This document shows, piece by piece, positions 9,286 to 17,368 of a stretch of DNA of 64,000 nucleotides (the stretch's first letter is position 1; each line of letters begins with the position of its first letter). The stretch covers positions 62,001 to 126,000 of the forward strand of contig JAEDHB010000002.1 of the NCBI GenBank assembly GCA_016297265.1, read 5' to 3'. The notes beneath the pieces are model-generated. The model had not been told where the DNA came from. It ran no database searches and saw only the letters and a list, made by a program, of their open reading frames with translations. The DNA comes from Butyrivibrio sp. Lineage in GTDB: Bacteria; Bacillota; Clostridia; Lachnospirales; Lachnospiraceae. The position numbers were made by a program, and so were the translations under genes.

Positions 9286-10563
9286 CTACAGTAGTAATTC
9301 TTCGTTAATCACCATTCCGCTGCTGGCAAAAAACTCTCCGAATCCCATATCTTTTACCATCATATAGCATCTGGAATCGCTGGTAAAAGAAAAAGAAATT
9401 GCAATTCTCATTGTTTTGTTTTTTCTGTCCGGGAAATCGGCAAGTGAAACCTTAACCACCTGTTTTTCCATAGAATCAACAGGGGACAGAAAAATCTCTA
9501 TTTCATCTATATTGTCCACGATAAATTCATAGCTGCAATCCGCACCGAACCAGTTAACACCCGGCTTGACCATCTTAAGGATTTTGTCTTTTCCGTGGTC
9601 AGATATTTTCATTTCAATTCCGGTCGTGATTCTTTCCCTGCAGGCTAAGAGCATATCCTTTGGTCCGCAGTCCGTAACAGCCTGTCTCGCCTGAAAGCAT
9701 GCACCCTTGCAGTACAGGTTATTACCTGCAAAAACTCTTCTGCGTTCGCATATAAATTTAATAAAATCAGGCATATCAATTTCGTCGGAAAAATATTTTC
9801 CCGTAAGATATACGGTGCTGATATTTTTCTTTTCAAAAAGCTTTGTGGCAATTTCCAAAAGACGTCGGTCAAGATATTCCCCGGAGGCTGTATTCTCAAT
9901 AAGTTTCGCACTGACTTCTTCCGTATAATCCTCCGAATGGACCATTACAATCCGCTGCCCCCTGCCGGGAGCAATATAAAACCTTTTTGTAACCAGCCCC
10001 ATATCATCATAGTCAAAGAGGAATACATCGTTTTTCCATAAATCCTCACTCTGGTTGATAGTATAGTAAATATAGCTTTCATCATGACTTGATGTGATAA
10101 TCCTGTCACGCTCTATCCCGAGATTTTCAAGGGATTTTACCACCGCCTTTAGTACGGAAATATTATAATCCCTCAATGTTACAGACACCATCAATATATT
10201 ATCGCAATCAGCATCCGCCTTGGCCGCCTGCAAAAGATATCCAAAAAAGATATTAAGCAAATCCAAAGGCATTATAGCAACATCGTCCACCTGCACAGGA
10301 TTTTTATCCACAACCTTGCGCAGCAAATCCTTTACAAGAACTGCCTCGCCAAGCTTTCCGCTGGTATCAGCCTCATCCCCCGCATACCACTGCTCCATGC
10401 CGATTGTTTTACTTACAACAGTTGGTGTAAAAAGATTACTTTTGGAGGTATTGGTATAGAATTCAACGGATACCGGTTCTTCATTATTCAATTTACAATA
10501 GCTAAGCTGGGAATAATCGGCACAAAGGTCAATTCCAACACAAATACCATCATTGACGTTCAT
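9286..10563 (-). CDS. Hsp70/actin-fold-like protein, probably DUF5716 family
   Basis: A 425-residue protein; the start at 10563 is preferred because GGGAGG lies seven bases before it. The layout follows an Hsp70 nucleotide-binding domain: VGIDLCADYSQLSYC at residues about 8-22 resembles the phosphate-1 loop, a central ILMVSVTLRDYN block with TSSHDESYIYY resembles the DnaK segment ending in EPTAAALAYG, FLFDYDDMGLVTKR takes the place of the phosphate-2 loop but lacks its glycines, and a later VYLTGKYF...KGACFQA segment resembles the adenosine motif. The C-terminal third is beta-rich, like a substrate-binding domain. I associate it with the Lachnospiraceae family DUF5716, from memory. ATP binding may be altered or lost. 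It is cotranscribed with TPR, repeat and coiled-coil proteins. Confidence 0.75.
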   Translation of the reverse strand: MNVNDGICVGIDLCADYSQLSYCKLNNEEPVSVEFYTNTSKSNLFTPTVVSKTIGMEQWYAGDEADTSGKLGEAVLVKDLLRKVVDKNPVQVDDVAIMPLDLLNIFFGYLLQAAKADADCDNILMVSVTLRDYNISVLKAVVKSLENLGIERDRIITSSHDESYIYYTINQSEDLWKNDVFLFDYDDMGLVTKRFYIAPGRGQRIVMVHSEDYTEEVSAKLIENTASGEYLDRRLLEIATKLFEKKNISTVYLTGKYFSDEIDMPDFIKFICERRRVFAGNNLYCKGACFQARQAVTDCGPKDMLLACRERITTGIEMKISDHGKDKILKMVKPGVNWFGADCSYEFIVDNIDEIEIFLSPVDSMEKQVVKVSLADFPDRKNKTMRIAISFSFTSDSRCYMMVKDMGFGEFFASSGMVINEELLL

Positions 10564-10604
10564 TGTTTTTCCTCCCATCATAATTCCGTTGTAATGACGG
10601 ATAA

Positions 10605-13600
10605 TTACAGTGGCTTAAATAGTTGTCTGGTTACGCAGTCCGTTACTGCATACGAATGCATCAGCTTCATAAGGGTTTCCTTATCCTTAATTCCGTTGCA
10701 TTCTATCATATCATTAATCTGCTCAAATCTTCCTATTGATTTGTCCGGATTGGAGCCCGTATTAGTAATCACACGGCTCTCGAGGACCTCCTCGCCCTCC
10801 GGAGTTTCCCTTGAAATATAGTATTTAAGACCTTCTCCGTAAAACATCACGAAGCTCTTAACAAATATTCCTTCATATACATTGACCATTTCTTCTGATA
10901 CATATTTTTTGTTATTACCGTTTGACGCAACCTCATAATGAATAATAATCTTATCCGTTGGCTTAGCACGGAGTTCAATCATGGTCTTATCCGTAACATC
11001 AAAAGGAAGCTGGATAAATCTCTTTAATTTTTTAAGGAACGGAAACACCAGGGAATGTCTAGCCAGTTCAAAAACAATATTTTCCGCAATTTCCTTCTGG
11101 AATTCATTCAGTTCTTCCTTACCGGAATAATACATGGCAAGAGCCATTTTGCATACTTTTGCAAGATTCATTTCATTTTCAAGACATACTTCAATTGTAT
11201 CGAATACGCTTTCGGCAATAGGCTTCTGACATACAAAATATTCATAGGAGTGGTATGTCAAGTATGCTTCAACTATTCGTTCCTTTGGTCCCTTAATGTA
11301 ATAACTGTCAAAAATCTCGTATATGTCCGGCATATGTGTATGTGAAAACATCATCTGCGCAATTGTGCGTTCCTCCAGGTCATATGTATTTATGCCTGTT
11401 CCCACAACATTTTTCCAAAGACATACCATATTGAGAGTCGGTCCGTTGTAATACATTGTAAGATATTCCAGAATATTATCATCCGCCAGTCCCTTGTCAA
11501 AACAATCGTATGACAAAGCCAAAAGAGTGCCCTCCGGCTCCGGTTTTGCCTCGATAACTCTGGAGCATAGCTTAGCAAGTCTTTTAGGCATTAGATATCC
11601 TGCCGAAAATTGCTTAACCAGCTTATACGCCTCCTGATAGCGTCCCTCTATGATGAACAATTCTATAATCTTCGTCAGGTCATTATCACAAAGGGTGTTC
11701 AAATCAACTTTTGAAATAAACCTGTCAAAGCCTTCGTTGTCATAATTATCATAGTAATATTCAATGATTGTCGAAAGCAGGATATTGCGGTAATACTTGC
11801 TCATCTCAGGCATTGCAACCATGCCGGTGATGAATTCAATGATATCCAGCTTTTTTTGAGGATATTTTACAAATTTATCACAAAAAGCAAGTCTTATATG
11901 GACAAGTCCTCTGTCCATTTCAAGACATTTTCTAATTATATCTTCATTGTGAAGCATCTTTGTCAGCTTATATTTTGCTGAATCTATGTATCTTCTTCCG
12001 TCGTTGTCCACCAAAATAATGGCGGCATCCTCCGTGTATATCCTCACATATGCAATACCTGAACTGACACGGTATTCCTTTTCACTGTTACTTTCCTTAT
12101 GTCTGACAATAACACTGCATATGGATGGTTCATGACACTCCACAAGATATGTATAATATATCTCAGAAATCTGCCCTGCATTCTCGTTGTTAACCATCTC
12201 CGGTCTTACGATATGCTCATAAATTGCTGCAAGAAAAGCATTGATATGCCCCGCCATGAGCTGCCTGTCCACAAACAGTTCCATCTGTGAAAGATAGGCA
12301 TTATATACCTGGATATTCTCAGCTCTGTTGGCGATTATATTGGCATACAGATAACTTTTCTGGCGATAATCCAGACTGTTATTATATCCAAAATACATTA
12401 ACAGCATCTTTGGAAGCGGACTCATATCGTCCCTGTTTCTCGACATAATATAATATTCAAAAAGCTGTGTTATTTTAAGTTCATTTTCAATTGCTTTTTC
12501 GTAATACGGCAGAACATTTTCTCCCACGATGCCTGCGCGGATATACATTTTACACAGACATTCAAGAATTCTGACGCTCTTATTCATATCATAAAGCGTC
12601 TGCAACAGATTGAGGTGTGCCTTGGTTGCTATTTTGTTGCCAAGAAGCATCTCCACCGCCAAATCCGTCAGTTTTTCATTGAGGATTCCATGTCTGGCAC
12701 CAAACATAAGGACATTGATTTCAAAAGTGTTCAATACCCTCAAAAGACTTGTATTATCATTAAGTGCGTTACATGCTTCGATGTAGATTATCGGGCTTTG
12801 GCAGCCCTTGTTAAACTGTTCCTTAAGACGGACCATCTTGAGACTTGGATTCTGTTCGAATTCCTCATCCATAAAAAGAAGTGTCCAGAGAATTCGCCAA
12901 TCCTCGTTGACCTTATAGCATTCTCTTACTACCGAAGCCGCTCTTCTCGAATATGCGCGGTCTTTGTTATAAAGAGTGTTGATATATATAAAATAGCAAT
13001 ACAGCGGATACCCTGAAATGTCCTGCGTATCAATCTCATCCTTGACATTTTCAATGAGGAGTTTAGCCTGTTCCTCATTATGCCCCACTATGTAAAGCTG
13101 AGCCTCCGCAAGCCTGTAAAACGGGTTGCTGTCGTCTATTTCTCTTATTTTTTCAAGTATTATTTTTGAATCCCTTATCCAGTCGGATATATTAATTTTG
13201 TGGGTTCTGAAGCTTATATAGAGATTAATGAGCTGGAGATTAAGGCTCTTCACCTCATGATTGCCTATATTCTTCACATTATCCGCAAACTGGGATATTT
13301 CAATGCTGTACTCAACCTTTCCTGTCAGAGACTCAAAAATAATTCTTCCATAGTTATATCCCCTGTGTAGCCTTGAAACATCAACAATGTATTGCAGTTC
13401 ATAGGCATTGCCAATAAACATTTCCGTATCTATGAAGCTTCTTTCAACATGTATAAAATCCGCCTCAACTCTGACAAAAATCCTGCTGTAGCCCCAGGTG
13501 TCCCTCTCTATGACAATACTGTCCCTGAAATTCTCCGTCACATCTGAATATGATGCTTTTTTGACAGGCAGGGTGTATTTGATTTTGTTTTTTTTATGCG

Positions 13601-14153
13601 CAAAAACAAGGAACTCCTCTATGTTACAATTAACATCGGGTCCCTTAACCAGACCATTATAGACATTTCTTAACTTCAAATCATTGCCGATAAAGATATT
13701 TTTGAATTCGGATGATTCAAAAATTTCTGCCGCCTCAGAGGGATAATCTCTGAAAAGGACAGCAAACTGTTCGAGATTTCTTATCTGCCCCAAGGATGTA
13801 TCAAAGGAGCCTGCCGATACGCTGAATGAATATGGTATCCTGTATTCTCCCGCATTGCTGACAATGTCAAAACAACCCGAAATGATACTACCGCTCATGG
13901 TTCCGTCACATTTGATGCTGTATTCCAGTGTTATTTCCTCGCCGGCAAAAACATTGTTCTTAAGCACCACCTTATCATTACCGGAATATGCAATACCCTT
14001 AAGAGGTCTTTTCATTACCTCATCAAAGCAGATATATCCTGTAAATCCTCTGTTAAGATCAACGGTTTCATTTATGGAGTTTTCCTTCAGTCTTATCGCC
14101 GGTACATTGTATTCAAAAGTACCTCTTGCATACTTGTTGATTTGTTCTCGCAT
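10605..14153 (-). CDS. Giant helical-repeat protein, probably DUF5717 family
   Basis: An 1182-residue protein with no signal peptide or membrane helix. The ATG at 14153 follows a GGGTG-type site; an upstream GTG at 14165 is possible. Residues 1-115 look like an Ig-like beta-sandwich (RGFTGYICF, EYRIPYSFSV), a second beta domain spans about 190-300, about 330-1080 are continuous alpha-helical hairpins resembling TPR/SEL repeats, and a small beta domain closes the C-terminus. It resembles Lachnospiraceae DUF5717 proteins, remembered rather than searched. It is the first gene of the tight four-gene set, 41 bases ahead of the Hsp70-like gene and 62 bases after rarA. It is probably a large cytoplasmic scaffold. 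Confidence 0.78.
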   Translation of the reverse strand: MREQINKYARGTFEYNVPAIRLKENSINETVDLNRGFTGYICFDEVMKRPLKGIAYSGNDKVVLKNNVFAGEEITLEYSIKCDGTMSGSIISGCFDIVSNAGEYRIPYSFSVSAGSFDTSLGQIRNLEQFAVLFRDYPSEAAEIFESSEFKNIFIGNDLKLRNVYNGLVKGPDVNCNIEEFLVFAHKKNKIKYTLPVKKASYSDVTENFRDSIVIERDTWGYSRIFVRVEADFIHVERSFIDTEMFIGNAYELQYIVDVSRLHRGYNYGRIIFESLTGKVEYSIEISQFADNVKNIGNHEVKSLNLQLINLYISFRTHKINISDWIRDSKIILEKIREIDDSNPFYRLAEAQLYIVGHNEEQAKLLIENVKDEIDTQDISGYPLYCYFIYINTLYNKDRAYSRRAASVVRECYKVNEDWRILWTLLFMDEEFEQNPSLKMVRLKEQFNKGCQSPIIYIEACNALNDNTSLLRVLNTFEINVLMFGARHGILNEKLTDLAVEMLLGNKIATKAHLNLLQTLYDMNKSVRILECLCKMYIRAGIVGENVLPYYEKAIENELKITQLFEYYIMSRNRDDMSPLPKMLLMYFGYNNSLDYRQKSYLYANIIANRAENIQVYNAYLSQMELFVDRQLMAGHINAFLAAIYEHIVRPEMVNNENAGQISEIYYTYLVECHEPSICSVIVRHKESNSEKEYRVSSGIAYVRIYTEDAAIILVDNDGRRYIDSAKYKLTKMLHNEDIIRKCLEMDRGLVHIRLAFCDKFVKYPQKKLDIIEFITGMVAMPEMSKYYRNILLSTIIEYYYDNYDNEGFDRFISKVDLNTLCDNDLTKIIELFIIEGRYQEAYKLVKQFSAGYLMPKRLAKLCSRVIEAKPEPEGTLLALSYDCFDKGLADDNILEYLTMYYNGPTLNMVCLWKNVVGTGINTYDLEERTIAQMMFSHTHMPDIYEIFDSYYIKGPKERIVEAYLTYHSYEYFVCQKPIAESVFDTIEVCLENEMNLAKVCKMALAMYYSGKEELNEFQKEIAENIVFELARHSLVFPFLKKLKRFIQLPFDVTDKTMIELRAKPTDKIIIHYEVASNGNNKKYVSEEMVNVYEGIFVKSFVMFYGEGLKYYISRETPEGEEVLESRVITNTGSNPDKSIGRFEQINDMIECNGIKDKETLMKLMHSYAVTDCVTRQLFKPL

Positions 14154-14215
14154 TTTAACACCCACTTTGAGTCAATTATACACAAGAAAACAGGGATTAT
14201 CAACTTATTCTGCTT

Positions 14216-15535
14216 CTACAGTCCCTTAATTCTTCGCAAATGTTCATCAATCGTATTTTCATACCCCATCTCTGAGGAAACATAAAACTTTTCGCCCATA
14301 ACCTCCTCCGGAAGATACTGTTGTTCAACATAATGATTCGGATAATTATGGGCATATTTATAATCAAGTCCGTGTCCCAATTCACCCGCTCCGCTGTAAT
14401 GGGCATCCTTAAGATGTGCAGGCACCGGATAATTCGGATGATTTTTCACATATTCCATTGAAGCAAAAATACCATTTACGGCGGTGTTGCTCTTTGGTGC
14501 TGTTGCAACATAGATACATGCCTGGGATAAAATAATCTGCGATTCCGGCATTCCTATTCTCTCCACGGCAAGAAAGGCGCTTACAGCGACATTGAGGGCA
14601 TTAGGATCGGCATTTCCCACATCTTCGCTGGCACATATTACAATTCTTCTTGCAATGAATTTTGGATCCTCACCGGCATAAATCATCTTTGCAAGGTAAT
14701 ACAATGCCGCATCCGGGTCAGAGCCCCTCATGCTCTTGATAAATGCCGAAATGGTATCGTAGTGGTTATCACCGTTTTTGTCGTAGCCGATAACTCTTTT
14801 CTGTATACACTCTGCGGCAACATCCAGAGTGATATGAATCTTTCCGTCCTTCGAGATATTGGTGGAAATAACGCCAAGTTCCACTGCATTCAATGCCCGT
14901 CGTGCATCCCCCGCCGCCATATCCGCAAGGAATTCCACTGCATCATCATCTATGACTGCATTGTAGTTACCCATACCTTTTTCCCTGTCATACACTGCCT
15001 TGACAATTAGTTTTTTGATATCCTCCTTCTCAAGCGTGTGAAGTTCAAAAATAACCGACCTGGAAATCAGAGCGCCGTTAACCTCAAAATACGGATTCTC
15101 CGTGGTTGCGCCAATCAGAATAATTGTCCCGTCTTCCACATGGGGAAGAAGATAATCCTGCTGTCCCTTGTTAAATCTGTGTATCTCATCAATAAAAAGA
15201 ATTGTCTTCTGATTGTTGATTGCCAGTCTGTCCTTTGCGGCAGCCACCACTTCCTCCATATCCTTCTTTCCTGCAACCGTAGCATTTATCTGACTGAAAA
15301 ATGCACTTGTGGTATTAGCAATCACCTTTGCAAGAGTGGTTTTTCCCGTTCCCGGAGGCCCGTAAAATATGATGGAGCTCAGCTTATCCGCCTTAATAGC
15401 CCTGTACAGCAATTTATCAGTCCCGATAATATGCTGCTGGCCCACAACCTCCTCAAGGGTGGAAGGCCTCATTCTGGATGCCAGCGGAGCATCTGTCTTC
15501 ATATTATTTTCACGCATATAATCAAATAAATCCAT
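14216..15535 (-). CDS. rarA: Replication-associated recombination protein RarA (MgsA)
   Basis: A 439-residue AAA+ ATPase of the RarA/WRNIP1 clamp-loader-like family, acting at stalled replication forks. Visible are the N-terminal LASRMRPSTLEEVVGQ, Walker A YGPPGTGKTT near residue 62, Walker B LFIDEIHRFN, sensor 1 GATTENP, and the C-terminal tetramerisation domain with SRGSDPDAALYYL-like and KNHPNYPVPAHLKDA blocks. AGGAG precedes the ATG at 15535 by seven bases. It is 63 bases downstream of the polysaccharide deacetylase gene, in the same orientation, and upstream of the giant repeat protein. Length and motifs are canonical. Confidence 0.97.
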   Translation of the reverse strand: MDLFDYMRENNMKTDAPLASRMRPSTLEEVVGQQHIIGTDKLLYRAIKADKLSSIIFYGPPGTGKTTLAKVIANTTSAFFSQINATVAGKKDMEEVVAAAKDRLAINNQKTILFIDEIHRFNKGQQDYLLPHVEDGTIILIGATTENPYFEVNGALISRSVIFELHTLEKEDIKKLIVKAVYDREKGMGNYNAVIDDDAVEFLADMAAGDARRALNAVELGVISTNISKDGKIHITLDVAAECIQKRVIGYDKNGDNHYDTISAFIKSMRGSDPDAALYYLAKMIYAGEDPKFIARRIVICASEDVGNADPNALNVAVSAFLAVERIGMPESQIILSQACIYVATAPKSNTAVNGIFASMEYVKNHPNYPVPAHLKDAHYSGAGELGHGLDYKYAHNYPNHYVEQQYLPEEVMGEKFYVSSEMGYENTIDEHLRRIKGL

Positions 15536-15598
15536 TAGATTTCTCCTGTGTCCGTTAATAACAAATTCCGGTGCTAATTATACCACAATTATCCATTG

Positions 15599-16267
15599 TC
15601 ATTCAATGAGTATATCTTCGACACTCACGAATTTGTACCCTCTTTTTTCCAATATGTCAATCACCTCAAGAGCTGCCGTAACCGATTCCCTGTATATGTC
15701 ATGGAATAAAATAATGTCCCCGTCCTTAACATTCTTTACCACCCTGTCAACCAACGTTCTCACATTATGGCATTTCCAGTCCTCCGGGTCCACATCCCAC
15801 ATGACCGGACGAAGATTAACGGAATACAGCAGTTCATCATCATATTCCCCACAGGGTGGTCTTATATATTTCACCGGTTTCCCCGTTATCTTCTCAATCA
15901 CTTCATTCGTCTTCATAATCTCTTCCAGAGCATTTTTCATGGACACTCTGTTGAGAATAATATGACTGAAGGTGTGATTGCCTATTACATGTCCCTCCTG
16001 TGACATTTGCTTTACCAGTCCGGGATTGTCAACAGCATTTTCGCCCACGAGAAAAAAAGTTGCGCAAATCTCACGCTCTTTCAATCCTTTAAGAAGGACC
16101 GGTGTTGTCAACTGCGACGGACCGTCATCAAAAGTAATTGCAACCATCTTCTCCGTGCACGATTTATTGTCAGTTGCAATATATTCCCGGCGGTTTTGTT
16201 TTTTCATCAGTAAAGCCATTGCAAAACACAGCAGAGCCATAACCGCAATCCAGATTCTTTTCCACAT
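15599..16267 (-). CDS. Polysaccharide deacetylase, membrane-anchored (NodB domain)
   Basis: A 222-residue protein when started at 16267 (GGGTG upstream); an upstream ATG at 16318 would add 17 residues but has no ribosome binding site. An N-terminal hydrophobic helix follows KR and acts as signal anchor. The NodB catalytic domain shows AITFDDGPS (catalytic and metal Asp), GNHTFSH (metal His pair), RPPCGEYD, WDVDPEDW and ILFHDIY, that is all five family motifs. CE4 enzymes remove acetyl groups from peptidoglycan or other N-acetylglucosamine polymers outside the cell. It sits between a 4-TM protein and rarA. Confidence 0.9.
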   Translation of the reverse strand: MWKRIWIAVMALLCFAMALLMKKQNRREYIATDNKSCTEKMVAITFDDGPSQLTTPVLLKGLKEREICATFFLVGENAVDNPGLVKQMSQEGHVIGNHTFSHIILNRVSMKNALEEIMKTNEVIEKITGKPVKYIRPPCGEYDDELLYSVNLRPVMWDVDPEDWKCHNVRTLVDRVVKNVKDGDIILFHDIYRESVTAALEVIDILEKRGYKFVSVEDILIE

Positions 16268-16330
16268 AAAAACACCCGCAATAATACATAAAATATTATA
16301 TGCGGGCGCCGGCTTCATAATACTTAAGTT

Positions 16331-16951
16331 CTATTTCTCTCTTTTTCTGAAAATCATCTCTTTGATTTCTTCCTCTTCCTCAAGGTCAAGGGTGTTGACT
16401 TCTATATCATCCAAATTCTCCGGGGTTTCCTGTTCACCTTCCCGAGACTCATCATCCCCGTTATCCTCCCGGGAATCATCGGTTTCATCGGCAACTTCAT
16501 CCGCGGATTCGCTTTCCAAATCCTCTTCTTCGGCAAATGCCGCTTCCATATTTCTGCCCGATTCAACCTGGTATTTGTTATAAATAAATGTTTTCATCAA
16601 AAACATAATTACCGAAAATGCCAGAAAAGCGTAATGCAGAGGTTCTTTGGTCATATTCACATTGATAATAAAGATATATACGCCTGTAAAGGCAAGGGCA
16701 TCCATAATCGCATACCCCAGATAGAGCATTGCCGCCTTCTCTCCAACCTTTTCAAATCTTTTATCAAGCATCGGCGCAATAAAATCAGATATTACCACAG
16801 CCGCCAGAATCCATATTCCAAGCGTTATCTTAAAATGCAGTTCAGAATTGTTGCCGAGTATGGATTGAACTATCACATATATTACCGCAACCACCATCAT
16901 TGCGTACACTATCATCTCGCAGGGGCTTATCTTCTTGTTAGAATTATCCAT
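16331..16951 (-). CDS. Four-helix membrane protein with long acidic C-tail
   Basis: A 206-residue protein; the ATG at 16951 follows AAGGAG by five bases. Four membrane helices are visible at about 12-32, 40-58, 75-95 and 103-122, followed by an 80-residue tail made mostly of Glu, Asp and Ser (for example DDSREDNGDDESREGE). No domain recognised. It is the first gene of a minus-strand run leading into the deacetylase, rarA and the repeat-protein cluster, and is divergent from the DUF4250 gene. The acidic tail suggests a cytoplasmic interaction platform, which is inference. Confidence 0.72.
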   Translation of the reverse strand: MDNSNKKISPCEMIVYAMMVVAVIYVIVQSILGNNSELHFKITLGIWILAAVVISDFIAPMLDKRFEKVGEKAAMLYLGYAIMDALAFTGVYIFIINVNMTKEPLHYAFLAFSVIMFLMKTFIYNKYQVESGRNMEAAFAEEEDLESESADEVADETDDSREDNGDDESREGEQETPENLDDIEVNTLDLEEEEEIKEMIFRKREK

Positions 16952-17003
16952 TACGTCTCCTTCTCTCAAGGGAATTTCTTTTTAAATTATAACAATCCGC
17001 AGA

Positions 17004-17032
17004 TTGACTTTCAACAAATATTTTTCTATGAT
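17004..17032 (+). promoter_or_regulatory. SigA promoter of the DUF4250 gene
   Basis: TTGACT (17004-17009), a 17-base spacer and TATGAT (17027-17032), about 65 bases before the start codon at 17098. The region between holds a short CCGTG/CACGG dyad of unknown meaning. Confidence 0.75.
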
Positions 17033-17097
17033 ACAGGGGATAGATACATTTTTCCGTGAAAAAATCATGCACGGAATAATGGGAAAGGACCGGTGTT

Positions 17098-17271
17098 ATG
17101 TTACCTGAAGATCCAATGATGCTGTTAAGCTATGTCAATACCATGCTTCGCGACGAATACAGCAGCCTTGATGAATTGTGCGACAGACTGGATGTAGACA
17201 AAGTCGAACTCACCGACAAGTTGTCGAATATTGGCTACAAATACAGCAAAGACCTGAATGCATTCAAATAA
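17098..17271 (+). CDS. Small DUF4250 family protein
   Basis: A 57-residue protein: it starts MLPEDPMMLLSYVN, continues with LDELCDRLDVDK and ends at TAA 17269-17271. The opening LPxDPxMLLSxxN and the short helical layout match DUF4250, a small conserved Firmicutes family of unknown function resembling a lone DNA-binding-like helical domain. AAAGGA precedes the start and a good promoter lies upstream. The coding end is part of the terminator stem. It is isolated between divergent and convergent neighbours, so it is a single-gene unit. Confidence 0.88.
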   Translation: MLPEDPMMLLSYVNTMLRDEYSSLDELCDRLDVDKVELTDKLSNIGYKYSKDLNAFK

Positions 17272-17296
17272 AACTGATTGCATTCAGGTCTTCTTT
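17251..17296 (+). terminator. Terminator overlapping the end of the DUF4250 gene
   Basis: 12-bp perfect stem, 17251-17262 with 17279-17290 (GACCTGAATGCA and its complement), then TTCTTTT. The 5' arm lies inside the last codons of the gene, so stop codon and terminator are merged. Confidence 0.82.
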
Positions 17297-17368
17297 TACA
17301 TATTATGCCCGATGAAAATGTCACTGAAAAAGTCAATAAACACAGGGCATTATTGGGTTGGCATCGTG

